A stretch of DNA of 11,516 nt. Origin: UBA6624 sp964507645. Lineage in GTDB: Bacteria > UBP7 > UBA6624. The position numbers were made by a program, and so were the translations under genes. Location of the stretch: the NCBI GenBank assembly GCA_964507645.1, contig CAZDPU010000026.1, forward strand, positions 1 through 11,516. The letters run 5' to 3'. Below the pieces are notes generated by a model. That model worked only from the letters and a program-made list of their open reading frames with translations, was not told the DNA's origin and searched no databases. This document shows positions 1-6,736 of this stretch, piece by piece. Each line of letters opens with the position of its first letter. Position 1 is the first letter of the stretch.

Positions 1-273
1 AACAATAAGAACCGCTGCAGATGCTCCATGTCCAGGATTTGGAGAAGATCCACCATCAAAGTGTATTCTTACCTTGCTTAGGTTTCCAGATGTTTTTTTA
101 ACTTTGGTTTTTTTAGGTTTCTTAGGCTGTAAAGCCAAAAGCCTTTCGATAACTAGGCTTGCTTCCTTGGTTGTTAGGTCTTGGATTTTTCTTTCTTTCA
201 AGATATCCTTTTGAGGATGTCCCGTTTGCTTGAATAGCCCTTTTATGAATCCAATTTGTTTTTCAGTAGCCAT
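1..273 (-). CDS. RNase H-like protein with an N-terminal helper domain (partial, C-terminus beyond window)
   Basis: Ninety-one codons are visible, from an ATG at 273 running off the left edge. Residues 68-91 contain VRIHFDGGSSPNPGHGA, the first beta strand of the ribonuclease HI fold; Asp73 is the expected first catalytic acidic residue and the SPNPGHG turn is typical of the RnhA family. Such enzymes cut the RNA strand of RNA-DNA hybrids in the cytoplasm. The remaining catalytic acids lie outside the window, so activity cannot be judged. Residues 2-48 form a separate small module (TEKQIGFIKGLF, then LTTKEASLVIERL) like short helical domains seen beside recombination and phage proteins, followed by a Lys/Pro-rich linker at 49-61. 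The start is set by the module beginning right at the Met. No Shine-Dalgarno precedes it; instead a CCTCC lies just before the ATG and a promoter sits 8-35 bases upstream. It follows ispF after 21 bases. Confidence 0.8.
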   Translation of the reverse strand, partial: MATEKQIGFIKGLFKQTGHPQKDILKERKIQDLTTKEASLVIERLLALQPKKPKKTKVKKTSGNLSKVRIHFDGGSSPNPGHGASAAVLIV

Positions 274-280
274 AGGAGGT

Positions 281-308
281 ATTCTAGATTTTCATTAAAC
301 GTTGTCAA
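281..308 (-). promoter_or_regulatory. Sigma70-like promoter giving a probable leaderless mRNA for the RNase H-like gene
   Basis: The minus strand shows a perfect -35 TTGACA (308-303), a 16-base spacer and a -10 TAGAAT (286-281, five of six consensus bases). Only seven bases separate the -10 from the ATG at 273, so the expected transcription start is at or within a base or two of the start codon. This fits the missing Shine-Dalgarno. The -35 lies in the last codons of ispF (Leu-Asp-Asn-Val). No transcript data are available, so this is inferred from sequence. Confidence 0.6.
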
Positions 309-786
309 GATTTGAAATCAAAACTACAGCAGTTGCATCTATACATTCTTTTCTTCCAACAGCCCCTACCCCTTCACCATGCCTTGCTGTAACTCTTACA
401 TTCTTTGTATTTAAAATTACTGATAGGTTCTCTTCGATTATTCCAAGATAAGGAGACAGCTTTGGCTCTTCCAGCTTCACGATAACATCAACCTGAATTA
501 TTGAGATTGGATTTTTCTGATTAACAAAATCGAGAGTTTTTTTCAATAAATCAATGCCACTAATTCCCTCTGTCCAGGTTTCATTGTCAGGAAAAAGCTT
601 CCCTATGTCCCCCAATGAAGCAGCACCAAGAATAGCATCGCTTACAACATGGGAAACAACATCTCCATCACTATGAGAAATAGGGCCTTTCTCAGAATCG
701 ATCTTTACACCCATTAAAAATAGAGACTTACCCTTTTTTAAAGCATGCCTGTCCCAGCCATGACCTATTCGAATTCCCTTATCCAT
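295..786 (-). CDS. ispF: 2-C-methyl-D-erythritol 2,4-cyclodiphosphate synthase (IspF)
   Basis: IspF converts CDP-methylerythritol 2-phosphate to the 2,4-cyclodiphosphate with release of CMP, in the cytoplasmic MEP route to isoprenoids. The metal-binding pair is seen in GHGWDRH near the N-terminus (the Asp and the second His), and the third ligand in HSDGDVVSH. SDAILGAASLGDIGKLFPD matches the family core. The C-terminal segment TARHGEGVGAVGR differs from the common TTTEKLGF.GR form but keeps the Glu and the Gly-Arg. Length is 163 residues, normal for the family. I chose the ATG at 786 over a TTG at 789 because a GGAG lies seven bases before the ATG. It overlaps the end of ispD by 8 bases, implying translational coupling. 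Confidence 0.95.
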   Translation of the reverse strand: MDKGIRIGHGWDRHALKKGKSLFLMGVKIDSEKGPISHSDGDVVSHVVSDAILGAASLGDIGKLFPDNETWTEGISGIDLLKKTLDFVNQKNPISIIQVDVIVKLEEPKLSPYLGIIEENLSVILNTKNVRVTARHGEGVGAVGRKECIDATAVVLISNLDNV

Positions 787-1408
787 CAATCAACTCCAAA
801 TCTTCTTTCCATGTAATTTTAGGGTTTGGCTCATTGGTTTTAATCATTTTAACCTTATGCCCAGAATTCAAAAATAAAGAAGTTTCTTCTGTAACTTCAT
901 CACCCATAAGGTTCAGAAGCAAATCCCTTCTAAAGATTTGAGGCGTTTGAATTTCAAAAAGATTTTCTCTTGACGTATTTTTTATTTCTTCTTCTATATA
1001 ACAAACAGAACTTGATACAGGCCTTGCGAAAGATGCTGCATCATAATTCTCTGAGATTGCCTCTAAAAGTTTCTCTATTGAGTCTTTTGGAGGGAAAGGT
1101 CTTGCGACATCATGGACAACAACAAAATCACCTGAACCTTGCAGAACGCCTTTTCTTACCGATTCAGATCTTGTTTGACCTCCAGAAACAATTTGTATTT
1201 TTTTGTTAAGAATCTGGGTTAACTCTTGAATGTTTGAAGAGTGTGACACAACCGTGATTGTTTTCCACTCCTGCCCAAAAAAATCAACAGAATATTCAAT
1301 CAAGGTTTTGTTTTTGATTTTTAAAAGTGTTTTTGGAACACCAAACCTTGTTCCTTTACCTCCAGCAACTATTACTAGATCAACACTAAGCTGGTCTTGC
1401 GAAAACAA
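779..1408 (-). CDS. ispD: 2-C-methyl-D-erythritol 4-phosphate cytidylyltransferase (IspD)
   Basis: IspD joins methylerythritol 4-phosphate to CTP to give CDP-methylerythritol, two steps before IspF in the MEP pathway. The nucleotide-binding loop VAGGKGTRFGVPK is at residues 14-26, with Arg21 and Lys26 matching the catalytic Arg and Lys. The family signature VVVHDVARP is at 96-104, QTPQIF at 154-159, and the substrate-contacting PKIT Lys near 197. At 209 residues it is slightly shorter than the usual 225-235. The start codon is TTG at 1408, supported by a GGAGG nine bases upstream; no ATG is available before the nucleotide loop. It overlaps the upstream PIN/TRAM gene by 23 bases and ispF by 8 bases, so the three are probably co-transcribed. 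Confidence 0.94.
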   Translation of the reverse strand: MFSQDQLSVDLVIVAGGKGTRFGVPKTLLKIKNKTLIEYSVDFFGQEWKTITVVSHSSNIQELTQILNKKIQIVSGGQTRSESVRKGVLQGSGDFVVVHDVARPFPPKDSIEKLLEAISENYDAASFARPVSSSVCYIEEEIKNTSRENLFEIQTPQIFRRDLLLNLMGDEVTEETSLFLNSGHKVKMIKTNEPNPKITWKEDLELIDG

Positions 1409-2423
1409 TTTGGCCTGCCTCCGTCTGTAGTACAGATTTTGCTATAACATCAATTTTTTTTCCAAGATGCTTTGTCCCACCTTCAACAACAACCATTGTT
1501 CCATCTGGGAGATGCCCTACGCCCTGCCCTTTCTCATTCCCTTCTCTCGTTACCTTTAATTCAAATCTTTCACCTGTAGCAAAATGCGGTTTCAATGATA
1601 TTGCCAATTCATTAAGATTCAAAACATTAACACCTTTCATTTTTGCAACATGGTTTAAATTCAGATCATTAGTAATTAAATCTGCCTTTATGACTTCCGC
1701 AAGAAAAACGAGATGAGAATCTGTATCAGTTTTCTTTTGCAACTTCTCTTCAAGAACTCTTACGGACAGCTTCTTGTCATTCAGCAAATCATTAAGGCAT
1801 TCAAGACCCCTTTTGCCTCTTGTTCTTTTCTCAGGGTTAGTATTGTCTGAAAGTTGATGAATTTCTTCTATTACGGAGTTAGGTATAAGTATAGGACCTT
1901 CCAAAAAACCAGAATTTAAAACCATATGAATTCTCTTGTCTATCAAAACATTTGAATCAATAATTTTCGCCTTTCCAACCTGCCTTGGTCCACTTTTTAT
2001 AAGACTTGAAAGCGGATCAGCTGCAACCATTGTTAACACGCAAAGATAGAGTATCAAAAAACCCCCAAGATAAGTAATGGACATGCTCGATGTCTCTCCG
2101 CTTAAAAGCCATGGAGCTGAAAGGTGGAGTGAAGACAGCAGTAAATAAAAAATAATCAACCCTGCAACAAGTCCAACAATTCCCGAAATGACCTCAGAAG
2201 GCCTTCTTGAAGAAATTTGTGCAATAAAGTCGCTGTTAAACTTCCTAAAAGCTTCAGTTAGAGGTGCAGACAGGTACCCAAAAAGAATTGTTATTGCGAC
2301 AATTATCCCATTTGTTAAAGCAGCAGTTTGCTTAACCTCAAAAGAGCTTAAAAGGTAAGGTGTAGCCTTTACACCAACAAGCAAGCCTATCAAAAGGTAA
2401 AAGAAAATCGATAATCTTTTCAA
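1386..2423 (-). CDS. YacL-type membrane-anchored PIN/TRAM domain protein
   Basis: The 345-residue protein has about four membrane segments (near residues 5-25, 36-52, 78-98 and 115-134), then a PIN nuclease-like domain and a C-terminal TRAM domain. The PIN domain starts at IIDSNVLIDKR (154-164, Asp156), continues through the family-typical KRTRGKRGLECL (199-210) and acidic residues Asp233/Asp235, and ends near TNDLNLNHVA (251-260, Asp253). TRAM, a predicted RNA-binding beta barrel, covers about 283-342. This is the architecture of Bacillus YacL, whose role is not well defined; an RNase activity is an inference. YacL homologues often precede ispD and ispF, as here. The start is TTG at 2423, the first possible start after an in-frame stop (TGA at 2435-2433), without a clear Shine-Dalgarno. 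A weak promoter-like pair (TTGCTT, 17 bases, TATTGA) lies just before it. Confidence 0.88.
   Translation of the reverse strand: MKRLSIFFYLLIGLLVGVKATPYLLSSFEVKQTAALTNGIIVAITILFGYLSAPLTEAFRKFNSDFIAQISSRRPSEVISGIVGLVAGLIIFYLLLSSLHLSAPWLLSGETSSMSITYLGGFLILYLCVLTMVAADPLSSLIKSGPRQVGKAKIIDSNVLIDKRIHMVLNSGFLEGPILIPNSVIEEIHQLSDNTNPEKRTRGKRGLECLNDLLNDKKLSVRVLEEKLQKKTDTDSHLVFLAEVIKADLITNDLNLNHVAKMKGVNVLNLNELAISLKPHFATGERFELKVTREGNEKGQGVGHLPDGTMVVVEGGTKHLGKKIDVIAKSVLQTEAGQIVFARPA
1418..1422 (-). promoter_or_regulatory. Ribosome binding site deciding the ispD TTG start
   Basis: GGAGG on the minus strand, nine bases before the TTG at 1408 and inside the last codons of the PIN/TRAM gene. It is the main reason for accepting a TTG start for ispD. 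Confidence 0.65.
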
Positions 2424-2485
2424 AACTTCAAGTCAATAGCAAGTTTTATCAAGTGAAGCAAAAAGAAAAGCTTCGCTAAAATGTG

Positions 2486-3019
2486 CTACGAAAAATCAAT
2501 AAGGTTAAGAACCTTATTGCAAACATCCGTCATATGGGAGTCAACAACTTCTTTTTTTCCTCCGCGAATACCCATATAACATTCAACTTCACCCCTTATC
2601 TGCTCACAGACGTCAGAAAGCAATTTCTGATCTAATATTGACAATCTACTGTGATCGTCATTATGTCTTGCTAACAAGTCTCTTGCAACTTCAGCAACCA
2701 ATGAAAGATCTCCACTCTTTATCTTCTTTAGATTTTCAGAATGATCTCTGTTCCACCTTTGCTTCAATGCAGTTGGAGGACTCTTTAGGACTCTAAGACA
2801 TTCTTCTAAATGATGATCATTTGCTAAATGCCTAATAGCTAAGTCTCCTTCTGCAGGAATTTTTATCGTCAAGCCTTTTTGGAAAAGGCTAACCTGTAAA
2901 TATCTTCTAATTTTTCCTCCTGGCACTCTCATCTCCTCTATGTTTTTTATTACCCCCGCACCATGGACTGGATGGACAACACCCATTCCAATTTCAAAAT
3001 TCTCTGAATCAAAACTCAT
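2486..3019 (-). CDS. carD: CarD/CdnL-type RNA polymerase-binding transcription regulator
   Basis: CarD/CdnL proteins bind the RNA polymerase beta subunit and stabilise open promoter complexes, affecting rRNA and housekeeping transcription. Residues 8-65 form the Tudor-like polymerase-interaction domain (GMGVVHPVHGAGVI, then KIRRYLQVSL). The helical DNA-binding half follows, with the conserved Trp at 89 in QRWNRDHSENLKKI, the residue that wedges into the upstream edge of the bubble in studied CarD proteins, and then SGDLSLVAEVARDLLAR. Length of 177 residues is typical. The ATG overlaps the clpC stop as ATGA, with a GGAG eight bases upstream inside the lysine-coding tail of clpC, so CarD translation is probably coupled to ClpC. 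The last codons form a hairpin that may be a terminator. Confidence 0.93.
   Translation of the reverse strand: MSFDSENFEIGMGVVHPVHGAGVIKNIEEMRVPGGKIRRYLQVSLFQKGLTIKIPAEGDLAIRHLANDHHLEECLRVLKSPPTALKQRWNRDHSENLKKIKSGDLSLVAEVARDLLARHNDDHSRLSILDQKLLSDVCEQIRGEVECYMGIRGGKKEVVDSHMTDVCNKVLNLIDFS
2491..2519 (-). terminator. Possible intrinsic terminator inside the end of carD
   Basis: A perfect 10-base inverted repeat (CAATAAGGTT and AACCTTATTG, 2497-2519) with a 3-base loop is followed on the minus strand by ATTTTTC. That is hairpin-plus-U-tract geometry. The stem is AT-rich and the U-tract short, so termination may be partial. It codes for the last residues of CarD and would separate clpC-carD from the downstream PIN/TRAM-ispD-ispF genes. 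Confidence 0.45.
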
Positions 3020-5586
3020 GATTTTTTCTCCTTTTTCTTTTTCTTTTTTCCTGACTCTTTAATAACGTCAAATGTAAATTTCTTGTTGCTTGTAGAAACA
3101 ACTATAGTATCCTTGTCTTCAACTTTTCCTTTCAGAATTATTTCTGCCATAGGTTCTTCTAAATCTATCTCTACTTGTCTTCTGAGTTTCCTAGCTCCCT
3201 CTCTAGGGCTGTAACCATTATTGGCTAATAATTCTTTTGCATCATCACCAACAAGAAGGCTTATGTTTTTTTCTTTTAGCTTCTTTTCAAGACCTTCGAG
3301 CAACAAGTCAATAATTGAAATAATTTCTTTTGGTCCCAAAGAGTCAAAAACAGCAATTTCATCTAGCCTTCCTAAAAGTTCAGGTCTAAATCTTTTTCTT
3401 GCCTCACTTTCGAGCCTCTTTTTCAAAATGTCATGATCAAAATTGACTTGCTCCCCAGGAACACCAAAACCAAGATCCGGCGTATCAAAAAGGCCTTCTG
3501 TTCCAGTGTTGCTGGTCAAGATTATGACAGTATTTTTAAAATTAACTTTATGCCCAAGAGAATCTGTAAGCTCTCCTTCTTCTAATATCTGTAAAAGTAT
3601 ATTAAAAATATCAGGATGGGCTTTTTCAACCTCATCAAAAAGAACAACAGAATATGGCTGCTTCCTAACTGCTTCAGAAAGCTGTCCCCCTTCGTCATAT
3701 CCAACATATCCAGGAGGAGCACCCAAGAGCCTGCTTACAGTATGTTTTTCCATATATTCAGACATGTCTAATCTTGTTATTTTCTTTTTATCCCCTAATA
3801 AAAATTCTGAAATTATCTTTGCTAGTTCTGTTTTTCCAACTCCAGTTGGGCCTAGAAACAAGAAACTGCCTTGTGGCCTAGACCTGTCAGTCAATCCTGC
3901 TTTTGACTTTCTCAATATTGAAGAGACTTTTGAGACCACATGTTTTTGTCCTACTATCCTCTTCGATATGAACTTGTCTATACTTAAAACCCTTTCTGAT
4001 TCAGACTTACTTATCCTTGAAACTGGAACGCCTGTCCATATATGGACCACTTCAGCAACAGCATCATCGTCAACAAAAGCTTCTTGAAGAACCCTTACGC
4101 TCTCTTCCTCTTTCTCTAACTCGACCTCAAGTTCATTAATCTCTTCTTTGATCCCTTGCTTCTTCTTGTTTTCCTTTTCTAATTTTTCTCTTTGATTTGT
4201 TATCTTTTCTCTCAAAATTGAAGCCTTTTCAAGGTCTTTAGACAAAACAGCTTCACGTTTTTCTGCTTCAAGATCCTCAATTAGTATTTTTATCTCGCTA
4301 CCTATGCTTTCTTTCTCTTTCTTTCGATTTTCTATTTTCTCTTTTATTTTCATCATTTCGGGAGAGCTTGTAGAAAGGTTCAACCTAACCTTAGAAGAAG
4401 CCTCGTCGATCAAGTCTATTGCCTTGTCAGGAAGAAATCTCTCAGTAATAAACCTGTGGCTTAACTGCACAGCAGCATCTAACGCACTGTCACTGATCTC
4501 AACTCCATGATACTCTTCATATCTTGACCTTAAACCCTTTAATATTTCAACTGACTCTTCAACAGTAGGCTCACTAACCTGAATTGTTTGAAACCTTCTA
4601 TCCAAAGCAGGGTTTTTTTCTATATGCTTTCTGTATTCTGTGAATGTTGTTGCTCCTATGCAATGAAGCTCTCCCCTAGCCAAGGCAGGTTTTAGTATGT
4701 TTGAAGCATCAATAGCCCCTTCTGCAGCACCAGTTCCAACCAAGGTATGCACTTCATCTATAAAAAGGATTATCATTCCATCTGCAGCCTTTACTTCAGA
4801 AAGAATCTTTTTTATCCTATTTTCAAACTCTCCTCTGTATTTTGTTCCTGCTACAACACTCGCAAGATCTAAGGAAAAAACTTTTTTATTTCTTAATTTG
4901 TCAGGAACCTCCTCATTTATTATCCTTTGTGCCAAGCCTTCGACAATTGCAGTTTTTCCAACCCCAGGTTCACCAATAAGAAGAGGATTGTTTTTAATTC
5001 TCTTGTTCAGAATGTGTATCATTCTTTCGATTTCAGGCTTTCTTCCAATTGTTGGGTCAAGCTTTCCTTCAGATGCTAAAGATGTCAAATTTTCAGAAAA
5101 CTTCTCCAAAGTTTGAAGTGACCTTTTCTCTTTCTTTGAAGCCTGAGGAGAATCTTCTTCAACATCATAAAAACTAGATATTTCTGCTTGGAGTTCTCCT
5201 ATGAAAAGACCGCTTTCCCTTAAGCACTTGCCAGCTGGACCGCCATGCTTAAAAATTGCTGAAAGTATATGTTCGCTGGCTATTTGAGGTTTTTTTAACT
5301 GTCTACTTTCGTCGTAAGCTAATTCAAAAACTCTTTTTGTTTCAGATGAAAAAGAAACCGCATAATCAGACCCACCTTCCTCTGGAATTATTGACTCTAC
5401 CTTTGATAGAAGTTCAGTAATTTTTGCACCCATTGATTCAAGTATCTTGTAAGCATTTGAATTTGGGCTTTTTAAAATAGAAGTTAGCAAATGTGTTGGC
5501 TCTAAAGCCTCTGATTTTTGATTTTTAGCTATCTTCTGAGCTTTTATTATTACTCTTTTCGAATCACTATGAAATTTATTCCACAT
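3016..5586 (-). CDS. clpC: ATP-dependent unfoldase ClpC (Hsp100, AAA+ partner of ClpP)
   Basis: ClpC unfolds proteins and feeds them to the ClpP protease. The 856 residues hold a double Clp_N domain (about 1-145) and a first AAA+ module with Walker A GEPGVGKT (205-212), pore loop KYRGE (249-253) and Walker B ILFIDEVH (273-280). A coiled middle region carries a UVR-type motif (AVLSKDLEKASILREK, about 446-461) that points to ClpC rather than ClpA or ClpB. The second AAA+ module has Walker A GPTGVGKT (579-586), pore loop GYVGY (626-630) and Walker B VVLFDEVEKAH (647-657). An LGF tripeptide at 705-707 matches the ClpP-docking loop. The tail after residue 846 is almost all lysine. ATG at 5586 has only a weak AAGG upstream. 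No CtsR or CIRCE operator is evident in the 78-base upstream gap. It overlaps carD by four bases. Confidence 0.97.
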   Translation of the reverse strand: MWNKFHSDSKRVIIKAQKIAKNQKSEALEPTHLLTSILKSPNSNAYKILESMGAKITELLSKVESIIPEEGGSDYAVSFSSETKRVFELAYDESRQLKKPQIASEHILSAIFKHGGPAGKCLRESGLFIGELQAEISSFYDVEEDSPQASKKEKRSLQTLEKFSENLTSLASEGKLDPTIGRKPEIERMIHILNKRIKNNPLLIGEPGVGKTAIVEGLAQRIINEEVPDKLRNKKVFSLDLASVVAGTKYRGEFENRIKKILSEVKAADGMIILFIDEVHTLVGTGAAEGAIDASNILKPALARGELHCIGATTFTEYRKHIEKNPALDRRFQTIQVSEPTVEESVEILKGLRSRYEEYHGVEISDSALDAAVQLSHRFITERFLPDKAIDLIDEASSKVRLNLSTSSPEMMKIKEKIENRKKEKESIGSEIKILIEDLEAEKREAVLSKDLEKASILREKITNQREKLEKENKKKQGIKEEINELEVELEKEEESVRVLQEAFVDDDAVAEVVHIWTGVPVSRISKSESERVLSIDKFISKRIVGQKHVVSKVSSILRKSKAGLTDRSRPQGSFLFLGPTGVGKTELAKIISEFLLGDKKKITRLDMSEYMEKHTVSRLLGAPPGYVGYDEGGQLSEAVRKQPYSVVLFDEVEKAHPDIFNILLQILEEGELTDSLGHKVNFKNTVIILTSNTGTEGLFDTPDLGFGVPGEQVNFDHDILKKRLESEARKRFRPELLGRLDEIAVFDSLGPKEIISIIDLLLEGLEKKLKEKNISLLVGDDAKELLANNGYSPREGARKLRRQVEIDLEEPMAEIILKGKVEDKDTIVVSTSNKKFTFDVIKESGKKKKKKEKKS
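3043..3049 (-). other. Possible -1 slippery heptamer at the end of clpC
   Basis: The minus strand reads GGA AAA AAG in the clpC frame, so A AAA AAG has exactly the X XXY YYZ phase of the dnaX slippery site. A -1 shift here meets no stop and enters the carD frame through its ATG. A-rich sequence is expected in a polylysine tail, and no upstream stimulatory Shine-Dalgarno or obvious hairpin is seen, so it may be chance. Confidence 0.2.
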
Positions 5587-5635
5587 AATATATAGACCTT
5601 AAGACAACCAAAAAATACAATACTCGTACCTAACA

Positions 5636-5664
5636 ATTCTACCATACATCTGTAAAAAAGTAAA
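5636..5664 (-). promoter_or_regulatory. Candidate sigma70 promoter for clpC-carD
   Basis: The minus strand has -35 TTTACT (5664-5659, four of six), a 17-base spacer and -10 TAGAAT (5641-5636, five of six) preceded by an extended -10 TGG. The expected start lies about 40-45 bases before the clpC ATG. The 78-base gap is the largest between genes in the window and the -10 is identical to that of the RNase H-like gene. Confidence 0.45.
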
Positions 5665-6735
5665 CTAGAGGCTAAAATTTAAGATAAATTTTGACACATC
5701 ATCTTCTGATAAATCTTTTCCAAAGGACCTAAATCCCGCCCAAAAAAATCCATTTTCTTCAGCTAGCTCCCAAACCCTTTCAACTTTGTCTATATTGATC
5801 TCTCTTCCCAAGGTGGCTAAATCAAATTGTTCAGTTAGGGATAAAAGTATTGTTTCTGCTTCACAAGCATAAGCAATGTTTTTTGGCAAAGGCCAATCGT
5901 AAGAAAATTCAGGACTTCCAGGTAAAAGAATTTCTCCACTTTCAAGGACCAAGCAGTCTTTTCTTTTTGCAGCCTCCTCTTTGCTAAGTTCTGGAGGTAA
6001 AGCTATATCAACAACTATTGATCCTCTTTTTAAAATATTTATAGGTATTGCCTTCCCTGAAGAGCTTGTTGCACCAACAATTATCTTTGCTTTTTTTAAA
6101 AGATTTACCTCTGTGCCAAAATCAATAACATTATCTCCTATCTCCCTTGCAAGCTTTTTCAGTTTGTCATTGGTTTTTGAAATCAAAATAAGCTTTGCAC
6201 CTTTTTTACTTAAAAGTTTTGCAACTGCTTTTCCTATAGATCCTGTTGCACCGACAACTACAATTTTTTCCTCAGAAATAGGTTTTTTTGAAATCTTCAA
6301 AACACTTTCTATGCTTTTGATTGTTGCAGCAACTGTCAAAGAATTTCCTGTAGTCACACTTATTGGACTCCTTTCTGAGACAGTTACCCCAGCATCACCA
6401 ACAACACTTGTAAAAGCCCCCAGCCCCATGACTGAAGCTCCATATTTTTCACCCCATTTAGAAGCTTTTACCAATAACTTATAAGTTTTTTCAGGATTTT
6501 TCTGAATCATCATTTTTGGAGTTGCTAGAAGACCAAGAACCCACCCTTCTGCCTCTTTGCCTTTTTTAGACTTGATTCCCTTTATTTTAAAAAGCGGAAA
6601 AGGTCCCAGCCCCCCAACTATTTTTTCAGGCAAGCCTTTTGGCAATCCTTTTAAAAATCTCAACTGGGGTATCCTGAATAAATCTTTTTCTTCTGGAGGA
6701 TGAACCATGAAAATAAATTTTGAAGTTTTTTTCAA
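5665..6735 (-). CDS. Long-chain acyl-ACP reductase-like protein (cyanobacterial AAR family, COG5322 type)
   Basis: The 356-residue protein resembles cyanobacterial AAR, which reduces fatty acyl-ACP to fatty aldehyde with NADPH and has about 340 residues. Shared blocks are GLGAFTSVV (104-112), TTGNSLT (128-134), the Rossmann loop VVVGATGSIGKA (159-170) and IAYACEAETILL (287-298), whose Cys291 lines up with the acyl-accepting catalytic Cys of AAR. GREINIDKVERVWELAEENGF (310 onward) matches the family C-terminus. Automated annotation may call it shikimate dehydrogenase-like or amino acid dehydrogenase. No aldehyde-deformylating oxygenase is in the window, so aldehyde, alcohol or another acyl product is open. 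The start is TTG at 6735 because a perfect AGGAGG lies five bases upstream; the next Met (6708) lacks one. Only one base separates it from the mccB stop. Confidence 0.75.
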   Translation of the reverse strand: MKKTSKFIFMVHPPEEKDLFRIPQLRFLKGLPKGLPEKIVGGLGPFPLFKIKGIKSKKGKEAEGWVLGLLATPKMMIQKNPEKTYKLLVKASKWGEKYGASVMGLGAFTSVVGDAGVTVSERSPISVTTGNSLTVAATIKSIESVLKISKKPISEEKIVVVGATGSIGKAVAKLLSKKGAKLILISKTNDKLKKLAREIGDNVIDFGTEVNLLKKAKIIVGATSSSGKAIPINILKRGSIVVDIALPPELSKEEAAKRKDCLVLESGEILLPGSPEFSYDWPLPKNIAYACEAETILLSLTEQFDLATLGREINIDKVERVWELAEENGFFWAGFRSFGKDLSEDDVSKFILNFSL

Positions 6736-6736
6736 A

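Noticed and set aside
787..789. TTG at 789 as the start of ispF
   Set aside because: The next codon is ATG with GGAG at a better distance (seven bases), and the family begins close to this Met.
2455..2474. Hairpin GAAGC/GCTTC in the gap between carD and the PIN/TRAM gene as a terminator
   Set aside because: Only five pairs with a 10-base loop and no following U-tract on the minus strand; the stronger hairpin just upstream is a better candidate.
3443..4087. Plus-strand open frames of up to about 200 codons opposite clpC and other genes
   Set aside because: They lie antisense to conserved genes, show no family resemblance and are the expected shadows of long low-GC coding regions.
5665..5690. 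AT-only inverted repeat (AAATTTA and TAAATTT) at the end of the acyl-ACP-reductase-like gene as a terminator
   Set aside because: Seven A/T pairs only, no GC in the stem and no proper U-tract directly after it.
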